Origin: a virus | IMG/VR virus record: IMGVR_UViG_3300007504_000959 | Coordinates: 1-56,564 of that record | Strand: one strand, 5' to 3' | Length of the DNA: 56,564 bases | Part shown: positions 39,241 through 45,839 of the stretch, piece after piece | How the letters are laid out: every line of letters begins with the position of its first letter | Position numbering within the stretch: position 1 is the first letter of the stretch | The notes under the pieces: generated by a model | What the model saw: only the letters and a program-made list of their open reading frames with translations | What the model was told of the DNA's origin: nothing | Database searches by the model: none | Program-made: the position numbers and the translations under genes

Positions 39241-39539
39241 TGGATCGCCCTGGTGACGACCTCGGCCCAGAAGTCGTCAAGCTTGTGTGCTCCCCAGCCC
39301 GCGCACTCGGAACGCATCCGGAGGAAGTTGCGGACCTGCATTCCCTCTCGTAGATGGACCATGTGGGGAATGGTTGATCCTTCCTTCTTGAAGACGGGAT
39401 CCACCCTTCCGTAGACCTGGAGGTATTCGCGGAAGACCTCCAGACCAGGGGCCCCGAGCCAGTCCCGGGTCGCTTGGACCAAGGAGTCTGGGATTTCCGG
39501 GACCTGAGGCAATCCCAGGGAAGGGAATCGGTTGGCCAT
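39237..39539 (-). CDS. Hypothetical protein, 100 aa
   Basis: MANRFPSLGLPQVPEIPDSL at 39539, with an AGGA site, 15 nt after tRNA-Pro. Helical (VFREYLQVYGRVDPVFKK, HMVHLREGMQVRNFLRM). Family unknown. Confidence 0.65.
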   Translation of the reverse strand: MANRFPSLGLPQVPEIPDSLVQATRDWLGAPGLEVFREYLQVYGRVDPVFKKEGSTIPHMVHLREGMQVRNFLRMRSECAGWGAHKLDDFWAEVVTRAIQ

Positions 39540-39554
39540 GATATGTCCTGTAGA

Positions 39555-39632
39555 TGGTCGGGGAGACAGGATTTGAACCTGCGAACCTCCTGGTCCCAAA
39601 CCAGGCGCCCTACCAGACTGGGCCACACCCCG
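39555..39632 (-). tRNA. tRNA-Pro(TGG), CCA encoded
   Basis: Acceptor CGGGGTG/CTCCCCG (one T-T mismatch), D-arm GCCC/GGGC, anticodon stem CCTGG/CCAGG with loop TTTGGGA, T-arm GCAGG-TTCAAAT-CCTGT, discriminator A, CCA. Confidence 0.9.
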
Positions 39633-39738
39633 AAAGATCAAGAATAGATACCGTCTGTGTGGGGGGAGACCCTCCACGTTGACGCAGTACCGGTTCTGGG
39701 TTTATCTCCTCGAATCTTATCAAGGAGGGTCCTCGCAG

Positions 39739-40413
39739 ATGCCAGCTGAAGCCCCCACACCTCCTGAGAAAGTTCTCCTCGTAGAAGACCGCCAGTCGTT
39801 CGCCGATGAGATCTCCGCGATGCTGGAGGGCTCCGGTATCGAGATGACTCACGTAACCGATCTTGAGGCGGAGTCATGCCAAGTTCTGCTTCGCCAGAAC
39901 TGGATGTGCGTCCTCCTCGGCCTAAACGTGCCTCCCCATGAAGGGGCCTCTGCGGTAGCCAAGGCTCGAGAGCTTACCACCAATAGTGTCATAGTCCTCA
40001 CGGGCCTCAACGGGGCCGACTACGGGGTGGTCTCCGTACAAGCGGGCGCCGACGACTACCTTCTCAAGCACAGCGTCACCAAAGAGTCCCTGATTGGAAC
40101 CATCCGAGTAGCCTCCGCGCGGCATATCCGGAGGCTCAACGAGAATCAAGAGGCGGCACACCTACAGGCTCAGATGAAGGTTCTCCTGGAGTTGGCGGGA
40201 CTCATGACCAGCATCCGGGACATGATGAAGCCCAAGCCGGTCTTCCGGGGCTTCTTCACCAGGGTGGCAACAGCGGAAGGACGCAAAGAGATCGAGGAAC
40301 AGATCCGGGGAGCCGGCTGGTTCGTCGGGAAAATCCTCTTCGAGGTGGCTGCCGTTTTCGCAGCTATCTGGGCCGCTATCCAGGGATCAGGCTTGGAGAT
40401 TTCAGTTCAATGA
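39739..40413 (+). CDS. Degenerate response-regulator receiver protein with C-terminal membrane segment, 224 aa
   Basis: Residues 10-125 follow the CheY-like receiver fold: EKVLLVEDRQSFADEISAML, then VLLGLNVPPHEGASAVAKAR, SVIVLTGLNGADYGVVSVQA and GADDYLLKHSV. The phospho-acceptor Asp of LLDLxLP is Gly here, although the early ED and late K are kept, so phosphotransfer is unlikely. Residues about 190-215 (FVGKILFEVAAVFAAIWAAI) form a membrane segment. Start at 39739 with AGGAGG ahead. It may interfere with host two-component signalling, which is inference. Confidence 0.7.
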   Translation: MPAEAPTPPEKVLLVEDRQSFADEISAMLEGSGIEMTHVTDLEAESCQVLLRQNWMCVLLGLNVPPHEGASAVAKARELTTNSVIVLTGLNGADYGVVSVQAGADDYLLKHSVTKESLIGTIRVASARHIRRLNENQEAAHLQAQMKVLLELAGLMTSIRDMMKPKPVFRGFFTRVATAEGRKEIEEQIRGAGWFVGKILFEVAAVFAAIWAAIQGSGLEISVQ

Positions 40414-40592
40414 CTCGTAAAGCCCTTGACACTTCCGGCTTCCTCATCGCTGTCATTGAGCTCGCGAAGCTCGAGCGCCAGCGCGCCCCTGAAGCGACTG
40501 AGAAAGTCATCGACTTCTGCCAGAAGAAGCTGGACGAGGAGGCGAAGCGGGAAGACCCTCCGAAAAAGAAGAAGGTCTACTACGCTCTCTGA
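40410..40592 (+). CDS. Small hypothetical protein, 60 aa
   Basis: ATGA overlap with the receiver-like gene. MTRKALDTSGFLIAVIELAK, a helix, then a lysine-rich tail (PPKKKKVYYAL). Probably co-translated with its neighbour. Confidence 0.65.
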   Translation: MTRKALDTSGFLIAVIELAKLERQRAPEATEKVIDFCQKKLDEEAKREDPPKKKKVYYAL

Positions 40593-40611
40593 GCTGGACT
40601 GTCGTAGGGAG

Positions 40612-40685
40612 TGGGGCTGGAGAGACTTGAACTCTCGACCTCCCGCTTATCAGACGGACGCTCTACGCAACTGAGCTACAACCCC
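40612..40685 (-). tRNA. tRNA-Ile(GAT)
   Basis: Acceptor GGGGTTG/CAGCCCC, D-arm GCTC/GAGC, loop CTGATAA, T-arm GAGAG-TTCAAGT-CTCTC, discriminator A. No CCA. Confidence 0.9.
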
Positions 40686-40695
40686 ATGAGATGTT

Positions 40696-40944
40696 CTACC
40701 GGGACAGGATCTTGCCGTCCTGGGTTGGGTCCACGACCAGGAAGCCGTTGTGGACGTAGTCGTTCCGCTCGTTCTCCCGCCCCGGGAGCCGGAGGTCCGT
40801 CCGGTAGAAGGGACCATGCAGGGCCTCAACCATCTTGATCTTCCTGCCGTGGTGCTCCTGTAGAAGCGCGCTGTCGTGATTCCCAAACTGGTCGGGGCGG
40901 ATGTTCAAGCGGATGAACTTGTTGAGGTACTGGTCTCCAGCCAT
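40696..40944 (-). CDS. Hypothetical protein, 82 aa
   Basis: AAGGAGG before the ATG; CGTAACATAGTC lies about 22 nt ahead. MAGDQYLNKFIRLNIRPDQF; basic and polar throughout. Family unknown. Confidence 0.65.
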   Translation of the reverse strand: MAGDQYLNKFIRLNIRPDQFGNHDSALLQEHHGRKIKMVEALHGPFYRTDLRLPGRENERNDYVHNGFLVVDPTQDGKILSR

Positions 40945-40998
40945 GGAAGCCTCCTTGACTATGTTACGTCCTGGAGGTTCCTGGGGAACCCAGAGGTA

Positions 40999-41028
40999 TT
41001 TGGTAGGCCCTAGGGACTCGAACCCAGG
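40999..41028 (-). other. tRNA 3' fragment
   Basis: CCTGGG-TTCGAGT-CCC followed by TAGGGCCTACC looks like a T-arm and acceptor 3' strand without the rest. It lies 7 nt downstream of tRNA-Lys exon 2. It may be the displaced end of a tRNA replaced by the incoming intron/endonuclease unit. Confidence 0.4.
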
Positions 41029-41035
41029 ATGGAGA

Positions 41036-41380
41036 TGGGTCTTCTGGGGATTGAACCCAGGACCGGCGGATTACGTCCCAGCACACGGTTTCTCGTGCCA
41101 CCTCGAAGGGGCTTGCTGGGCTGGACTATCTCATCACCCGTTCTGGGTGTCGCACGTATAGTCTCTGAGGGCTCTCCCAATCCCAGGATCCGTCTTCCCT
41201 CTCGGGATCCCGTCTGTAGGGGTTGCCTGCTGATTGCCCAATCCCCGACACTGTCACGCGAAGGGGCGTGGTCGGGGCTCTCAGGGTGTTCCAGCATACA
41301 GTGCGATGTTCACCTCAGTATTCCTACTGAGGGCTTCCATTTTCGAAAGTCCGCTGCTCTCCCAACTGAGCTAAAGACCC
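41036..41380 (-). tRNA. tRNA-Lys(TTT) interrupted by a group I intron
   Basis: Exon 1 (41346-41380) gives acceptor GGGTCTT, D-arm GCTC/GAGC, stem GCGGA and loop start CTTT. Exon 2 (41036-41073) gives loop end TAA, stem TCCGC, T-arm CTGGG-TTCAATC-CCCAG, acceptor AAGACCC and discriminator A. Spliced, the loop is CTTTTAA (anticodon TTT) and every stem is perfect. The intron sits between anticodon positions 35 and 36. No CCA. Confidence 0.92.
41074..41345 (-). ncRNA. Group I intron, 272 nt
   Basis: P1: exon CTTT pairs with intron GAAG, giving the required U-G at the splice site. P7: GACTAT (41158-41163) pairs with ATAGTC of AGATAGTCC (41123-41131). P8: CACCC-AGAAC-GGGTG lies between the two P7 strands. 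P9-type stem CCCAGCA/TGCTGGG. The last intron base is G. There is no ORF inside; the endonuclease gene lies upstream and ends in the intron. Confidence 0.9.
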
Positions 41381-41977
41381 AAGAAGTTCTGTAACAAAAG
41401 TGGTGCGTTCCTCCCCCTGGAGCTTCTGGAACTCCGACCATCGAACCCGGACAACCCGCCACCCACAGGCTTTGAGTTTTTCTGTCCTCCTCTGGTCGTG
41501 CCCTACAAGCCGAGGATCGAGATAGTGCTGCTCTCCATCTATCTCGAGATCTACTCGTACATCGGGAAACGCGAAATCGAGACGATACGTGCCGAGGGGG
41601 AACTGTTCTTCAAACACAAGACCTGCATTCTCTAAACACGTCTTCCAGTAGATCTCAGGATAGCTGGGTCCTTTGCTGTAGTGATTCACCGCGTACCCTG
41701 CACGCGAGGGGTTGTCCTGGATGAACTTCCGCAGGGAGAGGCTTATCTTCTCGCGGGTCTCGGGGCTGTGTCTTCTTCGCTTCCCGGCGGCAGAAAACTT
41801 CTGTCTGATTTCTTCAGGCCAGGTTTCCCAGGTCCCTTTTGTGAACTGGTTCTGTCCTTTCTTCCCCAACATCCCCCGAGGATGCTCGGCTCGGTCCGGA
41901 TTTTCCCGACATAGCCGCTCGTGCTGTGCTTTGGAGTTCCTGTTCTTCCGGGGAGATCCGCAGTATTGACATTCCAT
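41324..41977 (-). CDS. Homing endonuclease, Vsr/DUF559-like (EDxHD type), 217 aa
   Basis: Start MECQYCGSPRKNRNSKAQHE at 41977 gives an N-terminal CxxC...H..C finger. NUMOD3-like ETREKISLSLRKFIQDNP follows, then the nuclease core LDFAFPDVRVDLEIDGEQHY and GWRVVRVRWSEF. Paralogous in layout to 5984-6616. Its last 19 codons cross tRNA-Lys exon 1 into the group I intron, stopping at 41324. It probably drives homing of the intron or of the tRNA locus. The leader has ACTATATCTCCC but no ribosome site. Confidence 0.78.
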   Translation of the reverse strand: MECQYCGSPRKNRNSKAQHERLCRENPDRAEHPRGMLGKKGQNQFTKGTWETWPEEIRQKFSAAGKRRRHSPETREKISLSLRKFIQDNPSRAGYAVNHYSKGPSYPEIYWKTCLENAGLVFEEQFPLGTYRLDFAFPDVRVDLEIDGEQHYLDPRLVGHDQRRTEKLKACGWRVVRVRWSEFQKLQGEERTTFVTELLGSLAQLGEQRTFENGSPQ

Positions 41978-42022
41978 GGCACGTGGGAGATATAGTTTCG
42001 CTAAAGCAGCTAACCAAAGCAG

Positions 42023-42095
42023 TGAGTCGCCCGGGGTTCGAACCCGGCATTTCCGGTTTAAGAGACCGGTGCCTCTCCACAGATGCGTGCGACCC
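42023..42095 (-). tRNA. tRNA-Lys(CTT), atypical D region
   Basis: Acceptor GGGTCGC/GCGACTC, anticodon stem CCGGT/ACCGG with loop CTCTTAA, T-arm CCGGG-TTCGAAC-CCCGG. Position 8 is A and the D-arm (GCAT/AGGC) is weak. Decoding ability is likely but not certain. Confidence 0.7.
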
Positions 42096-42175
42096 AAATG
42101 GAGCAGAGGGATAACAAGTCTGGCCTGGACCTGCTGGGTTGAGCTCGAGCCTCCCTCTGCGGGGACTCGGGCAAA

Positions 42176-42458
42176 TCAGTGAGTGCCGACGCCCAGCACG
42201 GCTCCGGTGTTCTCATCTATGGAGACGTCGTACTGGGCCTTCCGGCCGTCAGCCAGGAAGGTCACCCGGAGCAGGACGGTCCCTGGAGGACGCCCCCACT
42301 CGCCGTCCTTGACTGGGGTTCCGGGTGACTCTGGCGAAGGGGAATCTTTGGGAGAATCTCTGGAAGGCGGCGGCGTAGGCGTCGTCCTTCATCTTCCGGG
42401 ACACTTTGCCTGATTTCAGGAGACCTTCAGCAGCCAGGATATCGCGCAGCTTGCTCAT
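42176..42458 (-). CDS. Hypothetical protein with MSKLRDILAAEG leader, +1 shift at AACCCC
   Basis: GGAGG precedes the ATG at 42458. MSKLRDILAAEGLLKSGKVS carries the shared leader. Zero frame is natural to RVTRNP (42315-42320, AACCCC). The +1 frame then continues VKDGEWGRPPGTVLLRVTF and QYDVSIDENTGAVLGVGTH to a stop at 42176. Without the shift the product ends at 42249 with low-quality text. Either one C is extra or frameshifting occurs. About 93 aa. Confidence 0.6.
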
Positions 42459-42508
42459 GAGGAACCTCCGGTCTTCTGCTGGGAGATAGGGTCTCCACCG
42501 AGAAGCGC

Positions 42509-42739
42509 TCAGGGGGCCTGGGGAGCCACTGCTCCGAACTCCAGGTAGAGGTCGATCAGAGCGGATTGGAACCTGTCGACCTCCGGGCCTTCGAAGTTCC
42601 ATTGGGCAATCCGACGCGCGAGATCCTGGGAGTCCGATTTCGAGAGGAACATGATTCTTCCCGCAGGGTAGCGCGGGCGCAGAGTCTCCAGCATCTGCCG
42701 GATATCTGCAATCGCTTCCTCGATCGTTGGGGCGCTCAT
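42509..42739 (-). CDS. Hypothetical protein, 76 aa
   Basis: AGGAGG ahead of MSAPTIEEAIADIRQMLETL at 42739. Helix, basic loop, helix. Ends with a hydrophobic FGAVAPQAP. Family unknown. Confidence 0.65.
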   Translation of the reverse strand: MSAPTIEEAIADIRQMLETLRPRYPAGRIMFLSKSDSQDLARRIAQWNFEGPEVDRFQSALIDLYLEFGAVAPQAP

Positions 42740-42757
42740 GTCTCCTCCTGTGAGGAG

Positions 42758-42781
42758 GGTTACCGCTTGGAGCAGGTAACC
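42758..42781. promoter_or_regulatory. GGTTACC...GGTAACC inverted pair between divergent genes
   Basis: GGTTACC at 42758-42764 and GGTAACC at 42775-42781 lie between the starts at 42739 (minus) and 42788 (plus). The rightward motif is only 7 nt before the plus-strand ATG, leaving no room for a ribosome site. Confidence 0.5.
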
Positions 42782-42787
42782 TACGGC

Positions 42788-43027
42788 ATGCTCTGCCATA
42801 TCTCAGCTACGGACTACGACTGTGAACGCGATGACGACCCTGTTGTGTTGGTCATGCGCTGCGGGATGATCCTCCAACTGGCCGGCCCCACCTGGGAAGT
42901 ACGGCCCACAGGCCACGACTTCATAGACCTGGACGGGAACCGCAACTTGGTCACTTGTCCTGAGTGCCGGTTCCCGGACAGGGATACCGGGGAACAAGAC
43001 CGGAAGATCTACCTCGTCCTGGGTTGA
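42788..43027 (+). CDS. Hypothetical zinc-motif protein, 79 aa
   Basis: MLCHISATDYDCERDDDPVV at 42788 right after GGTAACC; probably leaderless. Beta-rich, with LVTCPECRFPD near residue 55. Family unknown. Confidence 0.6.
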   Translation: MLCHISATDYDCERDDDPVVLVMRCGMILQLAGPTWEVRPTGHDFIDLDGNRNLVTCPECRFPDRDTGEQDRKIYLVLG

Positions 43028-43091
43028 AATGGTGGGAGCGCCTTGGTGTCCTGGAGATTCGCATGCAATCCCAGGGACTCTCCCAAAAATC

Positions 43092-43976
43092 CTATAGGCC
43101 CCGTCGGTATTTCCTTCCCTTCTGCCAACCTTCTACAAGCCATTTGGGGAGCTCGTGTTCCCGAACTCTCTTGGCCTGTCCAGAAGGGCCACACACCCAA
43201 ACCCGAGGGGCCATTCCTTTTCTCCATCCCAAGGCTGTAACCCTCTGGGCCTCCTCCGGAGAGACTTTCCTCTCTTCTTGACCCAAATGGACCCAACAGA
43301 ATCCCTTGGTCAGAGAAGGCTTGCCTTGTAGGTGTCTCTTGGCTGCTTTGGATATCTTTAGGCGGCCTTCAGGGGAGATTTTACAAGCGCGTCCGAGTAC
43401 CCACCCCCGTCTCTGCATTTCTTCCAGGTCTCCCGGAAGAATGAGAGATTCCCCCTGTTCTGTGTGATTGACATAGATCCTTCCAACAGGATCGGGACGG
43501 ATTCTTGACAGAAGGGGTGTCATTTTCTCTCTGAACCGAGGCCCCCGCCCCCGCTTCCAACCCAGAACCATCCACTCCCCGACCACTTCCTTCCGGACCT
43601 TCCGAGGTTTCTCGCCTTCCATCCAGACCCAGACCTTTCCGTACTGAGAGTTCTTTGGGCCCTTCTGGGCGTCGTACCAGCCGGGGCTCTCCACACCTCC
43701 TTCCATCAAGTTGTAGGTATCGGCGCGCTTGGCGAAGGCTGCTGTTACGAGCTCCTTCTCCTTCGCATAGGCTTCGGATCGGGTCTCGAAAATGAACAGG
43801 ACTTCCTTGGTGAACTGGTCTCGCCCGTGCTTCAAGATGGCGGACTGGAGTACGGAACCGGATCCGAGGTAGGCGTCGTTGGGGTCCCGGGTCTTGTGGA
43901 CTCCGATGTAAATCTTTCCGTTGGCGAGACAGGTCGTTCTGTAGACGGTGAAAACGACAGGAGGTAGGGAAGACAT
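43092..43976 (-). CDS. GIY-YIG homing endonuclease with GW-repeat tail, 294 aa
   Basis: N-terminal nuclease: [20 protein letters not shown] (the GIY and YIG elements), then LGSGSVLQSAILKHG and the conserved [10 protein letters not shown] (catalytic Glu). Residues about 115-290 hold four ~40-residue modules of the form xWVxxGxxxRKVxxxE...GWxxGR, likely DNA-binding. Three paralogs lie at 47508, 49696 and 54484. The leader GGCTATCGATC is shared. It starts directly after a tRNA-Asp cut in the T-loop. Confidence 0.88.
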   Translation of the reverse strand: MSSLPPVVFTVYRTTCLANGKIYIGVHKTRDPNDAYLGSGSVLQSAILKHGRDQFTKEVLFIFETRSEAYAKEKELVTAAFAKRADTYNLMEGGVESPGWYDAQKGPKNSQYGKVWVWMEGEKPRKVRKEVVGEWMVLGWKRGRGPRFREKMTPLLSRIRPDPVGRIYVNHTEQGESLILPGDLEEMQRRGWVLGRACKISPEGRLKISKAAKRHLQGKPSLTKGFCWVHLGQEERKVSPEEAQRVTALGWRKGMAPRVWVCGPSGQAKRVREHELPKWLVEGWQKGRKYRRGL

Positions 43977-44009
43977 ACCCTCCCCCGATCGATAGCCAAT
44001 CTAAAATGG

Positions 44010-44068
44010 CGAACCCCCGGCCTCCGGAGTGACAGTCCGGTGCTACCTGCCAGCTGAGCTACATCCCC
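44010..44068 (-). pseudogene. tRNA-Asp(GTC) truncated in the T-loop
   Basis: Acceptor 5' strand GGGGATG, TA, D-arm (degenerate), anticodon stem CCGGA/TCCGG with loop CTGTCAC and T-stem GGGGG-TTCG. The sequence then switches to CCATTTTAG, the left end shared by the GIY-YIG units. No CCCCC-CATCCCC 3' part is found downstream of the endonuclease. Confidence 0.75.
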
Positions 44069-44091
44069 TGACGCCTCCGAGGAGGCAAGGG

Positions 44092-44301
44092 TCAACTCTC
44101 CAAGTCGGCGATGTGGATTTCTCCCCCGCTGATCTTGGTGTGTACCCCTTTGGAATTGATGACCACGTCATCGTATCCCACGGAACCTTCGATCGAAACC
44201 CACGCACTGCCGCAGCAGCCGCAGCCTGAGATCTCAGCTCCGTACTTCTTCATGACCTTGGCAATCTCCTCAGAGAACGCCAACCACCTTGCCTTATCCA
44301 T
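44092..44301 (-). CDS. Hypothetical cysteine-motif protein, 69 aa
   Basis: AGGAGG ahead of the ATG. MDKARWLAFSEEIAKVMKKY, then ISGCGCCGSAW and a beta end. The GCGCC cluster may bind metal. Family unknown. Confidence 0.7.
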   Translation of the reverse strand: MDKARWLAFSEEIAKVMKKYGAEISGCGCCGSAWVSIEGSVGYDDVVINSKGVHTKISGGEIHIADLES

Positions 44302-44363
44302 GAGAACCTCCTGGTGTCTACCGACGACTTCCAGAGGGCTTCGGGGTTCGGCTATGTGAGAAG

Positions 44364-44437
44364 TAGGTGAGACAGGACTCGAACCTGCGACCCCCGACGT
44401 GTAAAGACGGTGCTCTCCGCTACTGAGCTACTCACCT
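44364..44437 (-). tRNA. tRNA-Val(TAC)
   Basis: Acceptor AGGTGAG/CTCACCT, D-arm GCTC/GAGC, loop TTTACAC on stem CCGTC/GTCGG (one T-T mismatch), T-arm GCAGG-TTCGAGT-CCTGT, discriminator A. No CCA. Confidence 0.88.
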
Positions 44438-44443
44438 ATAAGA

Positions 44444-44516
44444 TGGAGGCCACTTCGGAACTCGAATCCGATCCACCCCCATACCACAGGGGCGAGCATC
44501 CCATGACTCAGCGGCC
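44444..44516 (-). tRNA. tRNA-Thr(GGT), reduced D-arm, CCA encoded
   Basis: Acceptor GGCCGCT/AGTGGCC, T-arm TCGGA-TTCGAGT-TCCGA, discriminator T and CCA are clear. The D-arm is only GAG/CTC and position 8 is G. Anticodon stem CCCCT/GGGGG with loop GTGGTAT. An unusual but probably genuine tRNA. Confidence 0.6.
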
Positions 44517-44929
44517 TAAATGTCTTCCGAGTCCGCCCAGGAGGTTGCCTCGGGAAGCTCTGTCTGGAACTCGGGAACGGAGGGAGCGTCCTCAGGGATC
44601 TGAGTCTTCATGTTCTTCGCCATCGCTGCGGCGAACTCGATGCCCTCGGGATGTTCCTCGAAGTAGATGTCCCTCTCGGCATCGGTGGTCTGGCGCCACG
44701 TACCGTCGGGGTCTTGTGTGTAGTAGTAGGAGTCCGGCTTCCCGGTCCAGAAGCCCAGGCCCGTAGCGAAGAGCATCAGGGTCTCGGGATCTCCCTCTGG
44801 GACTTCGGGCTCGAAGACGAACTCGCAGAGGAGGTGGGTGATCGGCGGGAACCGCACGTCCCTGATCGTCTTCCCGACCAAGAGCTCTCGGAGGGCCTCT
44901 TGGGATTTGCTCGTGGTGTACAGGCCCAT
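44516..44929 (-). CDS. Hypothetical acidic protein, 137 aa
   Basis: GGAGG precedes the ATG at 44929. MGLYTTSKSQEALRELLVGK; a beta core (LLCEFVFEPEVPEG) and an acidic tail (TELPEATSWADSEDI). Abuts tRNA-Thr. Family unknown. Confidence 0.7.
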   Translation of the reverse strand: MGLYTTSKSQEALRELLVGKTIRDVRFPPITHLLCEFVFEPEVPEGDPETLMLFATGLGFWTGKPDSYYYTQDPDGTWRQTTDAERDIYFEEHPEGIEFAAAMAKNMKTQIPEDAPSVPEFQTELPEATSWADSEDI

Positions 44930-45098
44930 AGTGCCTCCGGGGGCATCCAGGAGTCCCCCAGGCAGCACTACCTGAGGGCTTTGGCTCCTTCTGGCGGCCC
45001 AGAATCCAACCCCGGGCGGACAGGGAACCGTGTATCCTGGCCTACGGAGCGAGTTACCGCTCGTCAGACTATCTGACCTGTCCATACAGGAGCATCTC

Positions 45099-45500
45099 AT
45101 GAAGCCTGATCCCCGCCGTGTCGCTGCTGCTTTCCTTCGGTCTCAAGCTCTCAAGAAGAAAGCGGGAGAGGAAGTGACCAAGACGTTCGAGGTGACAGCC
45201 CATCCGGATACCATGGAGGTGTTCGAGAGCTTCCTCGCCTTCCTCCACTACAACGGAGGACACTCGGCGATCTTCGGGATGGCCTTCGACGGCGACGGCC
45301 ATGATTTCTTGAGGGTCGATCCAGCCCCGGACAAGAAGTACTCCCAGGCAGCCCAAAACATCGGCGGAGCCGGCCCGGAGCTCGAACTCGCCAAGGGGCG
45401 CGACGGCTACGAGGCGCTCAACATCGACCGGGACAAGCGTTCCTGGCACATGGGACTCGAGGACAAGGAACCCTCCCAGTATGAGGACCAGGAAGAGTAG
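45099..45500 (+). CDS. Hypothetical protein, 133 aa
   Basis: ACAGGAG ahead of MKPDPRRVAAAFLRSQALKK at 45099. This basic amphipathic start could be a different targeting leader. The rest is acidic (HNGGH-like FLHYNGGHSAIFGMAF, then DKEPSQYEDQEE). GTCAGACTATCTG lies about 32 nt upstream. Family unknown. Confidence 0.7.
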   Translation: MKPDPRRVAAAFLRSQALKKKAGEEVTKTFEVTAHPDTMEVFESFLAFLHYNGGHSAIFGMAFDGDGHDFLRVDPAPDKKYSQAAQNIGGAGPELELAKGRDGYEALNIDRDKRSWHMGLEDKEPSQYEDQEE

Positions 45501-45504
45501 GTGA

Positions 45505-45578
45505 TGGAGCCGGTGAGATTTGAACTCACAGCCTGCTGCGTGCGAAACAGCTGCTCTGCCAATTGGAGCTACGACCCC
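45505..45578 (-). tRNA. tRNA-Ala(CGC)
   Basis: Acceptor GGGGTCG/CGGCTCC (two wobbles), D-arm GCTC/GAGC, anticodon stem GCTGT/GCAGC with loop TTCGCAC, T-arm GTGAG-TTCAAAT-CTCAC, discriminator A. Confidence 0.85.
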
Positions 45579-45595
45579 ATAGAAGTGTGAGATGG

Positions 45596-45668
45596 AAGGG
45601 GTGGCCGGATTCGAACCAGTCTCCTCGAGGGCCAGAACCTCGTGTGCTGCCAGTTACACCACACCCCT
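45596..45668 (-). tRNA. tRNA-Gln(CTG)
   Basis: Acceptor AGGGGTG/CACCCCT, D-arm GTGT/GCAC, anticodon stem CGAGG/CCTCG with loop TTCTGGC, T-loop TTCGAAT on a stem with one mismatch, discriminator T. Confidence 0.82.
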
Positions 45669-45682
45669 GAAATCTACAAGTT

Positions 45683-45838
45683 CTAAGATCTTCTCCCCGG
45701 AACCCACCCGGCAGCAATAAGCTCAGCTGCCTCCTCGGGGGAGCAGCGGCGAGTTTCCCCGAGGGGGGCATACCCACTTTTTCCCAGAAGCGCCCGGAGC
45801 CCTATGTCCCGTCGTGAGGATTTCCGCAATTCTCGCAT
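45683..45838 (-). CDS. Orphan GW-repeat module, 51 aa
   Basis: MRELRKSSRRDIGLRALLGK, then GYAPLGETRRCSPEEAAELI and AAGWVPGRRS. The second half matches one GW module of the GIY-YIG tails (x-x-x-G-x-x-R-K/R-V/C-x-P-E-E...GWxxGR). Either a remnant of a lost endonuclease or a free-standing module. It lies just downstream of a T-arm-like hairpin. Confidence 0.5.
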   Translation of the reverse strand: MRELRKSSRRDIGLRALLGKSGYAPLGETRRCSPEEAAELIAAGWVPGRRS

Positions 45839-45839
45839 C

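Noticed and set aside
41010-41297. A 95-codon minus-strand ORF.
   Set aside because: It lies within the group I intron and tRNA-Lys exon 2; the RNA structure explains the sequence.
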